Source: Halobacillus amylolyticus (GTDB taxonomy: Bacteria > Bacillota > Bacilli > Bacillales > Halobacillaceae). From it: a stretch of 64,000 bases of DNA. A program made the position numbers and the translations under genes. Below, piece by piece: positions 43,889 through 52,725 of this stretch. The number at the start of each line of letters is the position of its first letter. Positions within the stretch are counted from its first letter, which is position 1. The stretch is from positions 1 through 64,000 of the forward strand of contig NZ_CP095076.1 of NCBI RefSeq assembly GCF_022921115.1, written 5' to 3'. The notes beneath the pieces were generated by a model. That model was not told the origin of the DNA. It did not search any database and was given only the letters and a program-made list of their open reading frames with translations.

Positions 43889-46800
43889 ATGACGAAGCTA
43901 TCCCATAACGATGAAGCAGAAGTGGAACGACGGCTGATTGAAGTGTTAGGGGAAGGGTATAATCAATGGAATTATCGTCCTGATTTAAAATCAGAAGATG
44001 ATCTCTGGAAAAACTTGCGTAAAATAGTCACACAAAACAACTTATCAGAAATTGGGGAACATCCAATCACGGATAAAGAATTTGACACAATTAAAACAGA
44101 ACTGCTATTGAAAACAAAAACCCCCTTTGATGCTGCAAGATGGCTCAAAGGGGAGAATGGAATTGCTCGTATTACGATTGAACGGGAAAATGCTTCTTTA
44201 GGTCCGATGTCGTTGGTATTGTATTCGAATCATGACATAGGCGGAGGAATCTCTACATATGAAGTCGTTCACCAAATTGCAAAACAAAAAACAAATGTGG
44301 ATGACCGTGATCGTCGCTTTGATGTAACTCTCTTAATCAATGGCTTACCCATTGTTCAAATAGAATTAAAACAAGCCAGCGCCAAAGATGGTGTGTTCCA
44401 AGCGTTTAATCAGGTTAAGAAATATGCAGAAGAAGGCATGTTTAGAGGGAATATCTTTTCCACACTACAATTATTTGTTGTTTCCAATGAGCAAACAACG
44501 CGTTATTTTGCAAATGCGATGCCAAAAGATATGCATAAAAAATTTCTCTTTAGTTGGCGGACCACAGAAAATCGAAAAGTAGAAAACCTCTATGAATTTG
44601 TGAAACAAGTTTTAAATATTCCAGATGCACATCGATTAATTGCATATTATACGATTGTTAGTGAGGACCAAGACAACAAAACTCTGATGGTTTTACACCC
44701 ATACCAAGTTCATGCAATAGAAGCTTTATTTAAATCTGCGGTGAAACATGAATCTGGATTTGTTTGGCATGCGACTGGTTCAGGAAAAACATTAACAAGT
44801 TTTGTCTCTACAAAATTATTAGCTCGTAAACCAGGTGTAGACCGTACAATTATGCTGATTGACCGTAAAGACTTGGACAGTCAAACAACGACCGAATTCA
44901 CTAAATTCGCTTCTGAATTTAATACTGGTATTTCTTCTGGTTATGCGAATTCTAACAGCTTAATTGTCGGAACCGGCAGCGCAAAAGAACTAAGTAGTAC
45001 ATTACTATCTGATGCTAATTCAAATACAATAATTATCACTACTCGTCAAAAGCTAGAATCAGCTTTACGCCATGCACAAAAGGTAGAAGAGAAAAAAGGT
45101 ACGCAACGCTTTAAGAAACTACTAGGGCAACACATTGTTTTTATCGTGGATGAATGTCATCGCGCATTAAGTGCAGAAGGAATGGAAAGTATGAAAGAAT
45201 TCTTTCCAAATTCCACCTGGTTCGGCTTTACAGGTACACCAATTTTTAATGTCAATAAAAAGCAAGCGAAAGGTCAATTAGCACGCACGACTCGTGATCA
45301 ATATGGAGAAGCCCTGCATGCCTATACGATTAAAAATGCATTAGAAGATGGTGCTGTTTTAGGGTTTCAAGTAGAACATGAAGATACGATTGAACCAACA
45401 TCACTAAATAATTATATTTTTGACCAACTCCGTCAAAATGCAAAATATGATTCTACTAATGATGAAATAAATGATTTGATTGATCAAATGGATGGCATAG
45501 AAAAGGAAACATATATTGAACCCTCTTCTTTTGAAAGGGATGAACATATCCAAAAGGTCATTCATAAGATTTTCAGGCCAGATAACGCTTATTCGAAATT
45601 TGATTTCCAAAATGGTCGCCCACAAAAATCTTCCATATTAACAACAAGTTCTATTGATATGGCGAAACGTTATTATCATGCAATCAAAGAAATGACTAAA
45701 AATCCAGAGTGGTTAAATAAAGAATTTGCTGAACACCCAATACGAAAAGGACGTACAATTGAAGACTCGGACTTTCCTCGGATTGCCATTACCTATTCGT
45801 TACAAGAAAACGAAGAGAATGCGACACAAAACCAAGATGAAATGAAAGAAATCATCAAGGACTATAATGATTATTACGATACAGCATGGTCCATAGAGGA
45901 TATGGAACGATATAATGGCGATATTAATAATCGTTTGGCTCGTAAGAAAGCAGAATTTAAAGAGTTTGGAAAACAAATTGACCTTGTCATTGTTGTAGAC
46001 CGTTTATTAACTGGCTTTGATGCACCAACCGTTCAAACGTTATTTGTCGATCGAAATTTAAGTTACGCCAATTTAATTCAAGCTTTTTCCCGAACCAATC
46101 GAACATATCCAGAAAAAACAAAGGGATTAATAGTAACCTTTCGAAAACCTTATACTATGGAGCAGAATGTACAAGAAGCAACGAAGTTATATTCTCGAGA
46201 ACAAGAAGAGTCTACACTTATTTATCCTACGTATGATGAGTCAAAGAAACGATTCAAAAAGGCTCACAAAACATTAAAATCCGTCGTCCCAAATCCAAAC
46301 GATATAAACGAACACTCACCTCTTGATACTCGGATTGAATTTGTAAAGACATTTCAAGAGCTAAATAATTCCTACGAAGCGTTAGTAACGTATAATGAAT
46401 ATAACGATGAAGTGGAACAATCAAAAGCACTTCAAAATCAAGTGCTGACGATAGAAGAATATATCGGCGTATATAACACAATTAAAGGTTCGCTAGTCGA
46501 TGAACAGGACACCGATGAACCAGAACCAGATTTCTCCGATATTGAATTCTACGGAGAAAACGCGATTAAGATTTATGATATTGACTCAACCTACATTGAT
46601 AAGTTATTAGAAACATACTCAGCCAATAATAAGAATATCCGTGACGATATTGAAAAGGCACTTCAAAAACTAGAGAAATCAGAAATTGTTAAAAATGTAT
46701 ACCGTGCGATTTTAAATGCTATTGATGCTGAAGAAGTAGATACAGATGAAGATATTTTTATTGTAAAGCGAGGATTTTTTACTGAAGCACGCAATAAAGC

Positions 46801-47044
46801 GATTGAAGAATTTGCAAATACCTGGTTTGTGGAAGAAAATGATCTGCATTTATCTGCGATCCAATACTTGATAGGAATTGACCCTATTCCGAATATTGGC
46901 AGTATCATCAACAGCAAGCAATTTGACAAGTATAAAGCTGTTAATCCTGATGCAAAACCATTGAAGTACGGACCAGAAATGAAACGTCAGTGGAGAAAGA
47001 CATTAGATGAAGTCATTATACCTTTAGATGACGAGTTGAGATAA
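43889..47044 (+). CDS. hsdR: Type I restriction endonuclease/translocase subunit
   Basis: A 1051-residue motor nuclease. The N-terminal nuclease has RRFDVTLLINGLPIVQIELK (D...E-x-K); the helicase motor has HATGSGKTLTSFVS (Walker A), FIVDECHRALS (DEAD-like), FGFTGTPIF and a C-terminal motor half with RLLTGFDAP and IQAFSRTNRTYPEK. AAAGGAGGGAGAAAC precedes ATG 43889, preferred over a TTG at 43871. It is intact, so the whole system is probably functional. Confidence 0.96.
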   Translation: MTKLSHNDEAEVERRLIEVLGEGYNQWNYRPDLKSEDDLWKNLRKIVTQNNLSEIGEHPITDKEFDTIKTELLLKTKTPFDAARWLKGENGIARITIERENASLGPMSLVLYSNHDIGGGISTYEVVHQIAKQKTNVDDRDRRFDVTLLINGLPIVQIELKQASAKDGVFQAFNQVKKYAEEGMFRGNIFSTLQLFVVSNEQTTRYFANAMPKDMHKKFLFSWRTTENRKVENLYEFVKQVLNIPDAHRLIAYYTIVSEDQDNKTLMVLHPYQVHAIEALFKSAVKHESGFVWHATGSGKTLTSFVSTKLLARKPGVDRTIMLIDRKDLDSQTTTEFTKFASEFNTGISSGYANSNSLIVGTGSAKELSSTLLSDANSNTIIITTRQKLESALRHAQKVEEKKGTQRFKKLLGQHIVFIVDECHRALSAEGMESMKEFFPNSTWFGFTGTPIFNVNKKQAKGQLARTTRDQYGEALHAYTIKNALEDGAVLGFQVEHEDTIEPTSLNNYIFDQLRQNAKYDSTNDEINDLIDQMDGIEKETYIEPSSFERDEHIQKVIHKIFRPDNAYSKFDFQNGRPQKSSILTTSSIDMAKRYYHAIKEMTKNPEWLNKEFAEHPIRKGRTIEDSDFPRIAITYSLQENEENATQNQDEMKEIIKDYNDYYDTAWSIEDMERYNGDINNRLARKKAEFKEFGKQIDLVIVVDRLLTGFDAPTVQTLFVDRNLSYANLIQAFSRTNRTYPEKTKGLIVTFRKPYTMEQNVQEATKLYSREQEESTLIYPTYDESKKRFKKAHKTLKSVVPNPNDINEHSPLDTRIEFVKTFQELNNSYEALVTYNEYNDEVEQSKALQNQVLTIEEYIGVYNTIKGSLVDEQDTDEPEPDFSDIEFYGENAIKIYDIDSTYIDKLLETYSANNKNIRDDIEKALQKLEKSEIVKNVYRAILNAIDAEEVDTDEDIFIVKRGFFTEARNKAIEEFANTWFVEENDLHLSAIQYLIGIDPIPNIGSIINSKQFDKYKAVNPDAKPLKYGPEMKRQWRKTLDEVIIPLDDELR

Positions 47045-47078
47045 GATTGTTTTGAAATAATAAACAAAATATATAGTC

Positions 47079-47112
47079 ATAGGTCAACTGCAAATCTGTG
47101 TAGTTGACCTAT
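47079..47112 (+). terminator. Hairpin after hsdR
   Basis: ATAGGTCAACT (47079-47089) pairs perfectly with AGTTGACCTAT (47102-47112); no long T run follows. Confidence 0.6.
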
Positions 47113-47266
47113 ATACTGTATCCGAAAAATGCTAAGGCGGAAATTGAAACAACTAAGCGATAACATCTTTTCATATACTATTCATCATTCGTTTAAAAGT
47201 AGTTCAGCTCCTTTTTAACCCCATAAATGGTATTTATCGCCACACCAAAAGTACAGGAGGGTTGTT

Positions 47267-48019
47267 GTGGTATCAGTTACTCAAAGAGTTTCCAAAGTTA
47301 AACAACCAAGAGGAGGATATATAAAACCAAAAGAATTTGTTGTTACAGATCTATTAGATAATGATATTTTAAACGAAAGTGAAAATATCCACGGCGGTTT
47401 AGTTGGATTAGCAGTAGATTATTTAACAAGGTTTTTAAGTGGTGCACCAATTGAAAAGACATTTAAAATTTCATTGATGGGAGCATCCAATGTTAATGAG
47501 CTTGAATTAGCGAATGATCTATTGCTCGATATAAAGAGTACAGACGATACTTCAATTGAAAGTGCATGTAAAATGGTTGGGTTTGATGTAGCGTATCGAG
47601 TAGGAGTGCCGGGGTATAAACCAGTAGAACTTATTAATCCTGATGAAGAAACAATTACTAATATAAGGATTATGGTGAATAGAGGATTGAATTTTTTCAA
47701 ACTTTATGGCCCCGTTATAAAGGATGGCTTTACTTTAGAAGGTGGATATACGTCTTCCATTGCCACTGGTGATGGCGATTTTTTGACAGACAATACATTA
47801 TGGGATTTTAAAGTTTCAAAATCAGCACCGACTAACAAGCATACATTACAGCTGCTCATATATTATTTAATGGGTGTTCGTTCTATTCATTCTGAATTCA
47901 AACAAATTGAGAATTTAGGGATATTTAACCCTCGTTTAAATAAAGTCTATTTGTTATCTGTAAGCACAATATCTAATGAGATTATCAACGAAGTTAATAC
48001 TACTGTCATAGGATATTGA
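47267..48019 (+). CDS. Putative RecB-like PD-(D/E)xK nuclease
   Basis: A 250-residue protein of no named family. The C-terminal half has a nuclease-like arrangement: Asp in ATGDGDFLTDN, Asp-Phe-Lys in LWDFKVSKSAP and a following QLLIYYLMG helix, the Q-x-x-x-Y element of RecB-type nucleases. A further Glu lies in the VAELG-like helix region, here LVGLAVDYLTRF. AGGAGGGTTGTT precedes GTG 47267. It follows hsdR by 222 bases after a hairpin and may be a separate defence gene. The assignment is from motif spacing only. Confidence 0.55.
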   Translation: MVSVTQRVSKVKQPRGGYIKPKEFVVTDLLDNDILNESENIHGGLVGLAVDYLTRFLSGAPIEKTFKISLMGASNVNELELANDLLLDIKSTDDTSIESACKMVGFDVAYRVGVPGYKPVELINPDEETITNIRIMVNRGLNFFKLYGPVIKDGFTLEGGYTSSIATGDGDFLTDNTLWDFKVSKSAPTNKHTLQLLIYYLMGVRSIHSEFKQIENLGIFNPRLNKVYLLSVSTISNEIINEVNTTVIGY

Positions 48020-48308
48020 TGATTTTTCCTTTAATCAGTTTTTATTACGGGGTATCAGGGTTTATTCCAAAATCGGGTGCAATTCTGAAGTAAAGGATTG
48101 CACTTTTATTAATGTATCGGGCAGATTTGCTTATAATTACGAGGTGGGGGAGAAATCTCCTCGTTTCAGATATTTAGTAAAGTCTACCTGACCTTAATTT
48201 TTCTGTCCAACTGAGTGTAGCCGATCTAAACCTAAGCAGTTCACGGAAAGGTATTTTCCTCACATTAAATAACATAAATTAAAAACGCACTAAAACAACA
48301 TAAAAATA

Positions 48309-48334
48309 AAACAGGTCAGCTAAAGCTCCCCTGA
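48309..48334 (-). terminator. Terminator of the PBECR-like gene
   Basis: On the minus strand CAGGGGAGCT-TTAGCTGACCTG forms a short hairpin directly after the stop, followed by TTTTATTTTT. Confidence 0.6.
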
Positions 48335-49030
48335 TCAATTATTCTTTTTTTCCTCTACTTCACTCTGATTTGGTGATTTAACTAATACAACTTTACCTGA
48401 GGAGACCTCTGTCTTTGTGATTTTTTTCACAAAAACTGAAGGCTGTCCACTAACGAATTTTAGACCATCATTATTCTGTGTAATTCTTTCTATTAAAAAT
48501 GTCCTCATAAAATGATAACCAGGGGTGTCTTCATCCTCATCAACCCCTATATTTACACAAACTCCATGTGTAATATCATAAATAAGCATCTTACATTTAA
48601 TTGCATTATGAATGATTTTATATTCCAGTATCACTTCCGATGATTCTAAAGCATGTGGGATTAAATAAAAAAAGATAAGCTTATCCTTTATACTTTTAAA
48701 TTTACTTTTACCACTGCGCCTATGCTTTAAATTTTTTAGATGTTGGAAAGTTATTTCTCCATCATCAATACGTCTGTACCCCAGTTCACCCTTATACCTC
48801 TTTAGAACTGCTTCATTTCTATATACATTTTTAGCTACAGTCTCTACACCAATTAGGTGGCAAAAATGCTCTTTTTCAAAATTCAAATCTATGACTTGTC
48901 CATCTTCTAACTCATAAGTGAAGGAATATGGCTTTAAATATTCTTCATAGTATTCTAAAAGAAGCTTCATGCTTATTTTACTAATGTTTGGCTTTTCCGA
49001 TAATTTATGTAAACCTTTAACACCAAGCAT
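48335..49030 (-). CDS. Hypothetical protein, possibly PBECR-type
   Basis: A 231-residue protein. The segment VIDLNFEKEHFCHLIGVETV resembles the conserved HLxG region of phage-associated PBECR-like nuclease domains (barnase/EndoU/RelE-like). The rest includes KHRRSGKSKFKSIKDKLIFF and a Lys/Val-rich tail. ATG 49030 is preceded by weak ribosome binding sequence. It faces the RecB-like gene across a short gap. A toxin or defence effector role is possible but rests on one motif. Confidence 0.45.
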   Translation of the reverse strand: MLGVKGLHKLSEKPNISKISMKLLLEYYEEYLKPYSFTYELEDGQVIDLNFEKEHFCHLIGVETVAKNVYRNEAVLKRYKGELGYRRIDDGEITFQHLKNLKHRRSGKSKFKSIKDKLIFFYLIPHALESSEVILEYKIIHNAIKCKMLIYDITHGVCVNIGVDEDEDTPGYHFMRTFLIERITQNNDGLKFVSGQPSVFVKKITKTEVSSGKVVLVKSPNQSEVEEKKNN

Positions 49031-49099
49031 ATTTTCACCCTAACGTGGTTATTTTACTATATTTTAGCAGATTACTAATTTCAAAGTAACATATAAAAG

Positions 49100-49275
49100 A
49101 AAAGGCCCTTAATGTAGGCTTACGCCATCACCAAGGGCCTGTAAATTTAAATCAATTTAATTGGGCAGCATATCTTGCATGCTTTCCGGTTCATTTTAAG
49201 GCCTCTACCGGCAAGGCACCTGAAGCTACCCGTTCAGGCGAGAACCAATCTTTCAGATCCTCCTGTTATATTACT
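49100..49275 (-). ncRNA. Candidate structured RNA with own promoter and terminator
   Basis: A minus-strand promoter (TTGAAA 49310-49305, 17 bases, TATTGT 49287-49282) leads into 175 bases with several hairpins: GCCTGAA/TTCAGGTGC, CCGGT/ACCGG and GCATGCAAGATATGC. The end is the terminator AGGCCCTT (49103-49110) with AAGGGCCT (49133-49140), then TTTTC. A 15-codon frame, MNRKACKICCPIKLI, sits inside. No known RNA family was recognised; a regulatory RNA, a leader with peptide or a toxin-antitoxin RNA are options. Confidence 0.5.
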
Positions 49276-49281
49276 ATTACC

Positions 49282-49310
49282 ACAATACAATAAAAATACT
49301 CTTATTTCAA
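49282..49310 (-). promoter_or_regulatory. Promoter of the candidate RNA
   Basis: Minus-strand TTGAAA and TATTGT separated by exactly 17 bases, in AT-rich DNA. Confidence 0.55.
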
Positions 49311-49458
49311 TAAAAAAGTTGCTAAAATAGGTCAATTTCGGATCAAGATGATGACGTATTTACATTAAAATCTGTAGGAGTAAATAACTTTAATCGATTG
49401 TATCTTTTTACTCAAAGCTATATAATCATGCAATAATGATACAAGGAAGGTGATGAAT

Positions 49459-49614
49459 ATGGATCAAGACATGGAAAGTATCTTGATAAAGTGTATTACT
49501 TTCCCCCTTGTTTTAAAAGTTTTTAAGCATGATAAGAAGCTCTTTCACGATTTTAAGACAAAAAATGTGTATTTAGATAAATTAGATTCTGTTATGGAGT
49601 CCGTACAATTGTAA
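49459..49614 (+). CDS. Hypothetical 51-residue protein next to the IS21 remnant
   Basis: ATG 49459 lies behind AAGGAAGGTGATGAAT; a promoter TTGTAT-17-TATAAT is just upstream (from about 49396). The product begins MDQDMESILIKCITFPLVLK and ends LDKLDSVMESVQL at TAA 49612-49614. The stop comes a few bases before the IS21-type end repeats, so the original protein may have been longer. No family recognised. Confidence 0.55.
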   Translation: MDQDMESILIKCITFPLVLKVFKHDKKLFHDFKTKNVYLDKLDSVMESVQL

Positions 49615-49625
49615 CCGTCAAGTAG

Positions 49626-49663
49626 TTTTGAACACTTTTTGCTCATTAATTTTGAACACTTTT
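49626..49663 (+). repeat. IS21-type end repeats
   Basis: TTTTGAACACTTTT occurs at 49626-49639 and again at 49650-49663, the second overlapping the end of istB. Multiple terminal repeats are typical of IS21-family ends. Confidence 0.65.
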
Positions 49664-50034
49664 CGATTGGAATACAGACTTTCTGTACTTGATTCGATGA
49701 CTAGACCCATTTAAATGAATGACTTCAGCCCGGTGAAGGAGCCTATCTAGGATCGCTGTGGTAATTCCCTGATCGCCCATTAATTCTCCCCACTCCTCTG
49801 GGCCTTTGTTGGACGTCAGTATTATAGAACTTCGTTCATACAAATGATTCACTAACTGGAAAAACAGGTTGGCCTCTTGTTGGTCCATTGCCATATACAT
49901 GAGGTCATCGATGATGACCAGATCGGCGTCCCTAATACGTTTAAGGCGCAACTGTGCTTTTCGGATGTACTCCTCAGTCTTTAAAAGAGGCACCAGCTCT
50001 CCCATGGAGATGAAGACCACACGTTGGCCTTGTT
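49646..50034 (-). pseudogene. istB: IS21-family helper ATPase IstB, N-terminally truncated
   Basis: The C-terminal 130 residues of an IstB/DnaC-like AAA+ protein: GQRVVFISMGELVPLL, DLVIIDDLMYMAMD (Walker B), SSIILTSNKGPEEWGELMGD and ITTAILDRLLHRAEVI. The Walker A region and the istA gene are missing because the Tn4430-like element begins at 50035. IstB assists IstA in target choice. Confidence 0.88.
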
Positions 50035-50073
50035 GGGGTAGTACCAACATTTTAACGGAAAACTCACGCTAAG
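50035..50073 (+). repeat. Tn4430-like terminal inverted repeat, left
   Basis: GGGGTAGTACCAACATTTTA...CTCACGCTAAG, followed by a 13-bp-arm hairpin AATCCCGGAATTC/GAATTCCGGGATT at 50091-50127. The rest of the stretch to 50422 shows no gene. Confidence 0.9.
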
Positions 50074-50422
50074 ACAGTTTTTACCATATAAATCCCGGAA
50101 TTCTGTACGCTAAAGAATTCCGGGATTGTTTAATTTATTACTTGTATCCTTATGAAGACTCACGTTCTGGGATACGGTTATTTGAATGATGTGCTCTTAC
50201 GCTATCGGGGTTACTTCCCAAGATACATGTAAAATATACAGTTAATAATGGATATTATCTCCATCCTTAGCTATATATTTCTTTTTTGTGCTTTTTGATA
50301 ACGTGGATATTGTTCATAGCTAGGGATACAGCCAAGTCTGTAACAAAAGAAAGAGAATAAAAATAAGCTCATTCCGTATAATTCTTTAGCATTTGACCAA
50401 AATACGATATAGAGGTGATCAC

Positions 50423-50953
50423 ATGAAAAAAGGCAGGAAAATACTCTTGTGTAGTTTACTGTTATTTTTAATGTTAAGTAACACAGGGTACGCTAACAAG
50501 AAAGATGAAGGAAGTATAGAGTCTGAAGAACCAATGACTACAGAAGAACTGTATAAATCCATGGGCTACACAAAAGCTGAAAAAGCAGTACAAAAATATG
50601 AAAATAAATTCGATACCAACATAAACTTTCCCAAAGTAATGCCTTTCCAAGCTAAATTACAATTTGGAAAAATTGAAGATAACAGACTTACCCTCGAATT
50701 TATAGGTGAAAGCAAAAAACAACTTTTTAAAATACATGTGGAGCCAAGTAATTCTACCAAGCAACTGACTAATAAAAAATTGAAAGATGGGACAGAAGTA
50801 TTTATAAAACATGTGGGGCCAAATCCAAATAAACCGAGTATTTCTTGGTTACATCTTAAGAGAGATAATCAAAAATACGGTTTAGGTTTGAATTATTACA
50901 AAAAAGATGTAAGGCAAGACAAGCTTATAAAAGCAGCAGAATCCCTTCAATAA
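50423..50953 (+). CDS. Secreted hypothetical protein (transposon cargo)
   Basis: A 176-residue exported protein: signal peptide MKKGRKILLCSLLLFLMLSN ending near GYANKKD. The mature part (FPKVMPFQAKLQFGKIEDNR, LFKIHVEPSNS, SWLHLKRDNQKYGLGLNYY, DVRQDKLIKAAESL) has the look of a small beta domain ending in a helix, as in DUF4367-like domains. AGAGGTGATCAC precedes ATG 50423. Convergent with the next gene over a shared terminator. No function assigned. Confidence 0.7.
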   Translation: MKKGRKILLCSLLLFLMLSNTGYANKKDEGSIESEEPMTTEELYKSMGYTKAEKAVQKYENKFDTNINFPKVMPFQAKLQFGKIEDNRLTLEFIGESKKQLFKIHVEPSNSTKQLTNKKLKDGTEVFIKHVGPNPNKPSISWLHLKRDNQKYGLGLNYYKKDVRQDKLIKAAESLQ

Positions 50954-50956
50954 ATA

Positions 50957-50990
50957 AAAAGGACAGGAAAAAACCTGTCCTTTTTATTTA
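50957..50990. terminator. Bidirectional terminator
   Basis: AAAAAGGACAGG pairs with CCTGTCCTTTTT around AAAAAA, between two convergent cargo genes. Confidence 0.85.
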
Positions 50991-51410
50991 ATTATAATAT
51001 TGTAGGTATGCACGAGCATGAGATCTACCTTGTGTGGAATCTCCACTTTTCAATACGATATGATAAAATCCGCTATGAGGAGCTGTCACGCTATCAAAGC
51101 CATCGCCCCCACCACCACTAGCTCCAACGCTATCAAGTTGATTTAAATTACCATCATAGACATACGCACCAACTTGAAAAACACTATCGCTATATGTGCT
51201 TACACCAAAATAAATTTCGCCACCACTAGGTACATAAATGGTACGTGAACTATAGCCTATTTTATCTCCTGGATAGATGGTAACTGCTTGACACCTAACA
51301 TAAGATGTAGAACAATTTTCTCTACTAGCAGCATCAGCGCTAGTTGGATTAAAATTAATTACAAATAGAACGGTTAAAACAAATGTAGCAATAAAATATA
51401 ATTTCTTCAT
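50988..51410 (-). CDS. Secreted hypothetical protein (transposon cargo)
   Basis: A 140-residue exported protein: signal peptide MKKLYFIATFVLTVLFVINF and cleavage near ADAAS. The mature part has two Cys (ENCSTSYVRCQAV), Gly-rich turns (GASGGGGDGFDS) and alternating hydrophobic strands (GFYHIVLKSGDS), compatible with a small disulfide-stabilised beta-sandwich. GGAGGTTACGTAA precedes ATG 51410. Transposons of this type rarely carry such genes; function unknown. Confidence 0.7.
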   Translation of the reverse strand: MKKLYFIATFVLTVLFVINFNPTSADAASRENCSTSYVRCQAVTIYPGDKIGYSSRTIYVPSGGEIYFGVSTYSDSVFQVGAYVYDGNLNQLDSVGASGGGGDGFDSVTAPHSGFYHIVLKSGDSTQGRSHARAYLQYYN

Positions 51411-51860
51411 TTACGTAACCTCCATTTAAATAATCTTATTTTTTCCTTGTCCACTACTACCCTTAAATCCCTTCAAGAGCAATCTTTTACCACATAGTAA
51501 CGAGATTTCACAACTTCTCTCCTTCCAAATTTTGTCTTATTAAATCACTTCGTCATATTATAGTAAAACTCCTGTAAAAATTGAAAAAAAGGTTTACTTT
51601 TTATCTTCTTCTTTTATTACATATTAAAGTACTAAAGACTCAAATGCATAATTGGATAATATATACAAAAGACGACTCTTAGATCAATAATTAGACTATT
51701 CTTGCATTTTATCGTTGAATTATGTCATAGAACAATAATTCTATGATAAAATGATCTAAAGTCCAAACGAATCAATCATGTGTTACCGGTGTACAATCAA
51801 AGATTAATGGCCGGAAATTTTAGCGTAGAATTATGTGATGGTGTATTAAAGGGGAATCCA
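51411..51860. promoter_or_regulatory. Region with the TnpI internal resolution site
   Basis: TCATAGAA-CAATAA-TTCTATGA (51725-51746) is the likely TnpI core site; related words (TCAATAATTAGACTA, 51690s) lie upstream. The rest is AT-rich and noncoding. Confidence 0.65.
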
Positions 51861-52700
51861 ATGACGAAATCAGTATTAGAAGTGTTCAGAGAAGAAGGTT
51901 TAAAGGGGAAGTCAGAATCAACTTGTGACACATATATACATGCATTAGAGCAATTTAACCATTGGTTAGAAGGAACGGGCACAAACTTAGAAGATTTTTC
52001 ACGATCTGATGTGCAACAGTACATTGATTATCTGACGGCTAAACGGAAAAGTGCCGCAACTGTTAATAAAATTTGGAATGCCATTAAACCTTTTGCAAGA
52101 TGGACAGGCAATGCCAAAGCTGTTCAGGATATACGTGTTGTTAAAATGGCTGACCTTAAAAAGCAAGCTCCTAAGGGATTAGATCGCATTGAGCGAAATC
52201 GATTAGTTCGTGAAGTAGATCGTGACGGTAACAAACGCGATTACGCTATTATCCTTATGCTTCTTTATACAGGAGTACGGGTCCGGGAACTCGTTTCCCT
52301 CAACAGAGATGATATTCAGAAAAGTGAACGAAAAGGTGAGGTCCGGGTTATTGGAAAAGGTAATCGGGAGAGAATTATCCCCTTAAACGTGGAGGTGCGT
52401 CGTGCGCTTACAGATTATCTTGATCAAAGGGGCGACAATCAACCAGCCTTATTTTTATCAAGCCGGGTGAAACGAATCAGTATTCGAAGTGTTCAAACCG
52501 TTCTTGGAAAGTACAAAGTCCACCCTCATGCTTTACGTCATACGTTTATCACAGGTCTTGTACGTGCGGGTGAAGACATTTCTGTCATTCAGTCATTGTC
52601 CGGTCATCAATCGGCTGACATGGTCCTCCGTTACAGTCAGCCCACCGCCCAGGATAAAGAAAAAGCTGTGGAAAATATCTACATTAATTCCTCCGGTTAA
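51861..52700 (+). CDS. tnpI: TnpI-like tyrosine site-specific recombinase
   Basis: A 279-residue integrase-family recombinase that resolves cointegrates of Tn4430-type elements in place of a serine resolvase. The SAM-like N-domain (TCDTYIHALEQFNHWLEG) is followed by the catalytic domain: Arg in YTGVRVRELVSL, Lys in VIGKGNRERIIPL, HALRHTFITGL, the second His in LSGHQSADMVLRY and the Tyr in LRYSQP. AAAGGGGAATCC precedes ATG 51861. It is coupled to tnpA, 25 bases downstream. Confidence 0.92.
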   Translation: MTKSVLEVFREEGLKGKSESTCDTYIHALEQFNHWLEGTGTNLEDFSRSDVQQYIDYLTAKRKSAATVNKIWNAIKPFARWTGNAKAVQDIRVVKMADLKKQAPKGLDRIERNRLVREVDRDGNKRDYAIILMLLYTGVRVRELVSLNRDDIQKSERKGEVRVIGKGNRERIIPLNVEVRRALTDYLDQRGDNQPALFLSSRVKRISIRSVQTVLGKYKVHPHALRHTFITGLVRAGEDISVIQSLSGHQSADMVLRYSQPTAQDKEKAVENIYINSSG

Positions 52701-52725
52701 TAAATAAGGGAGAGGAGTAATACTT

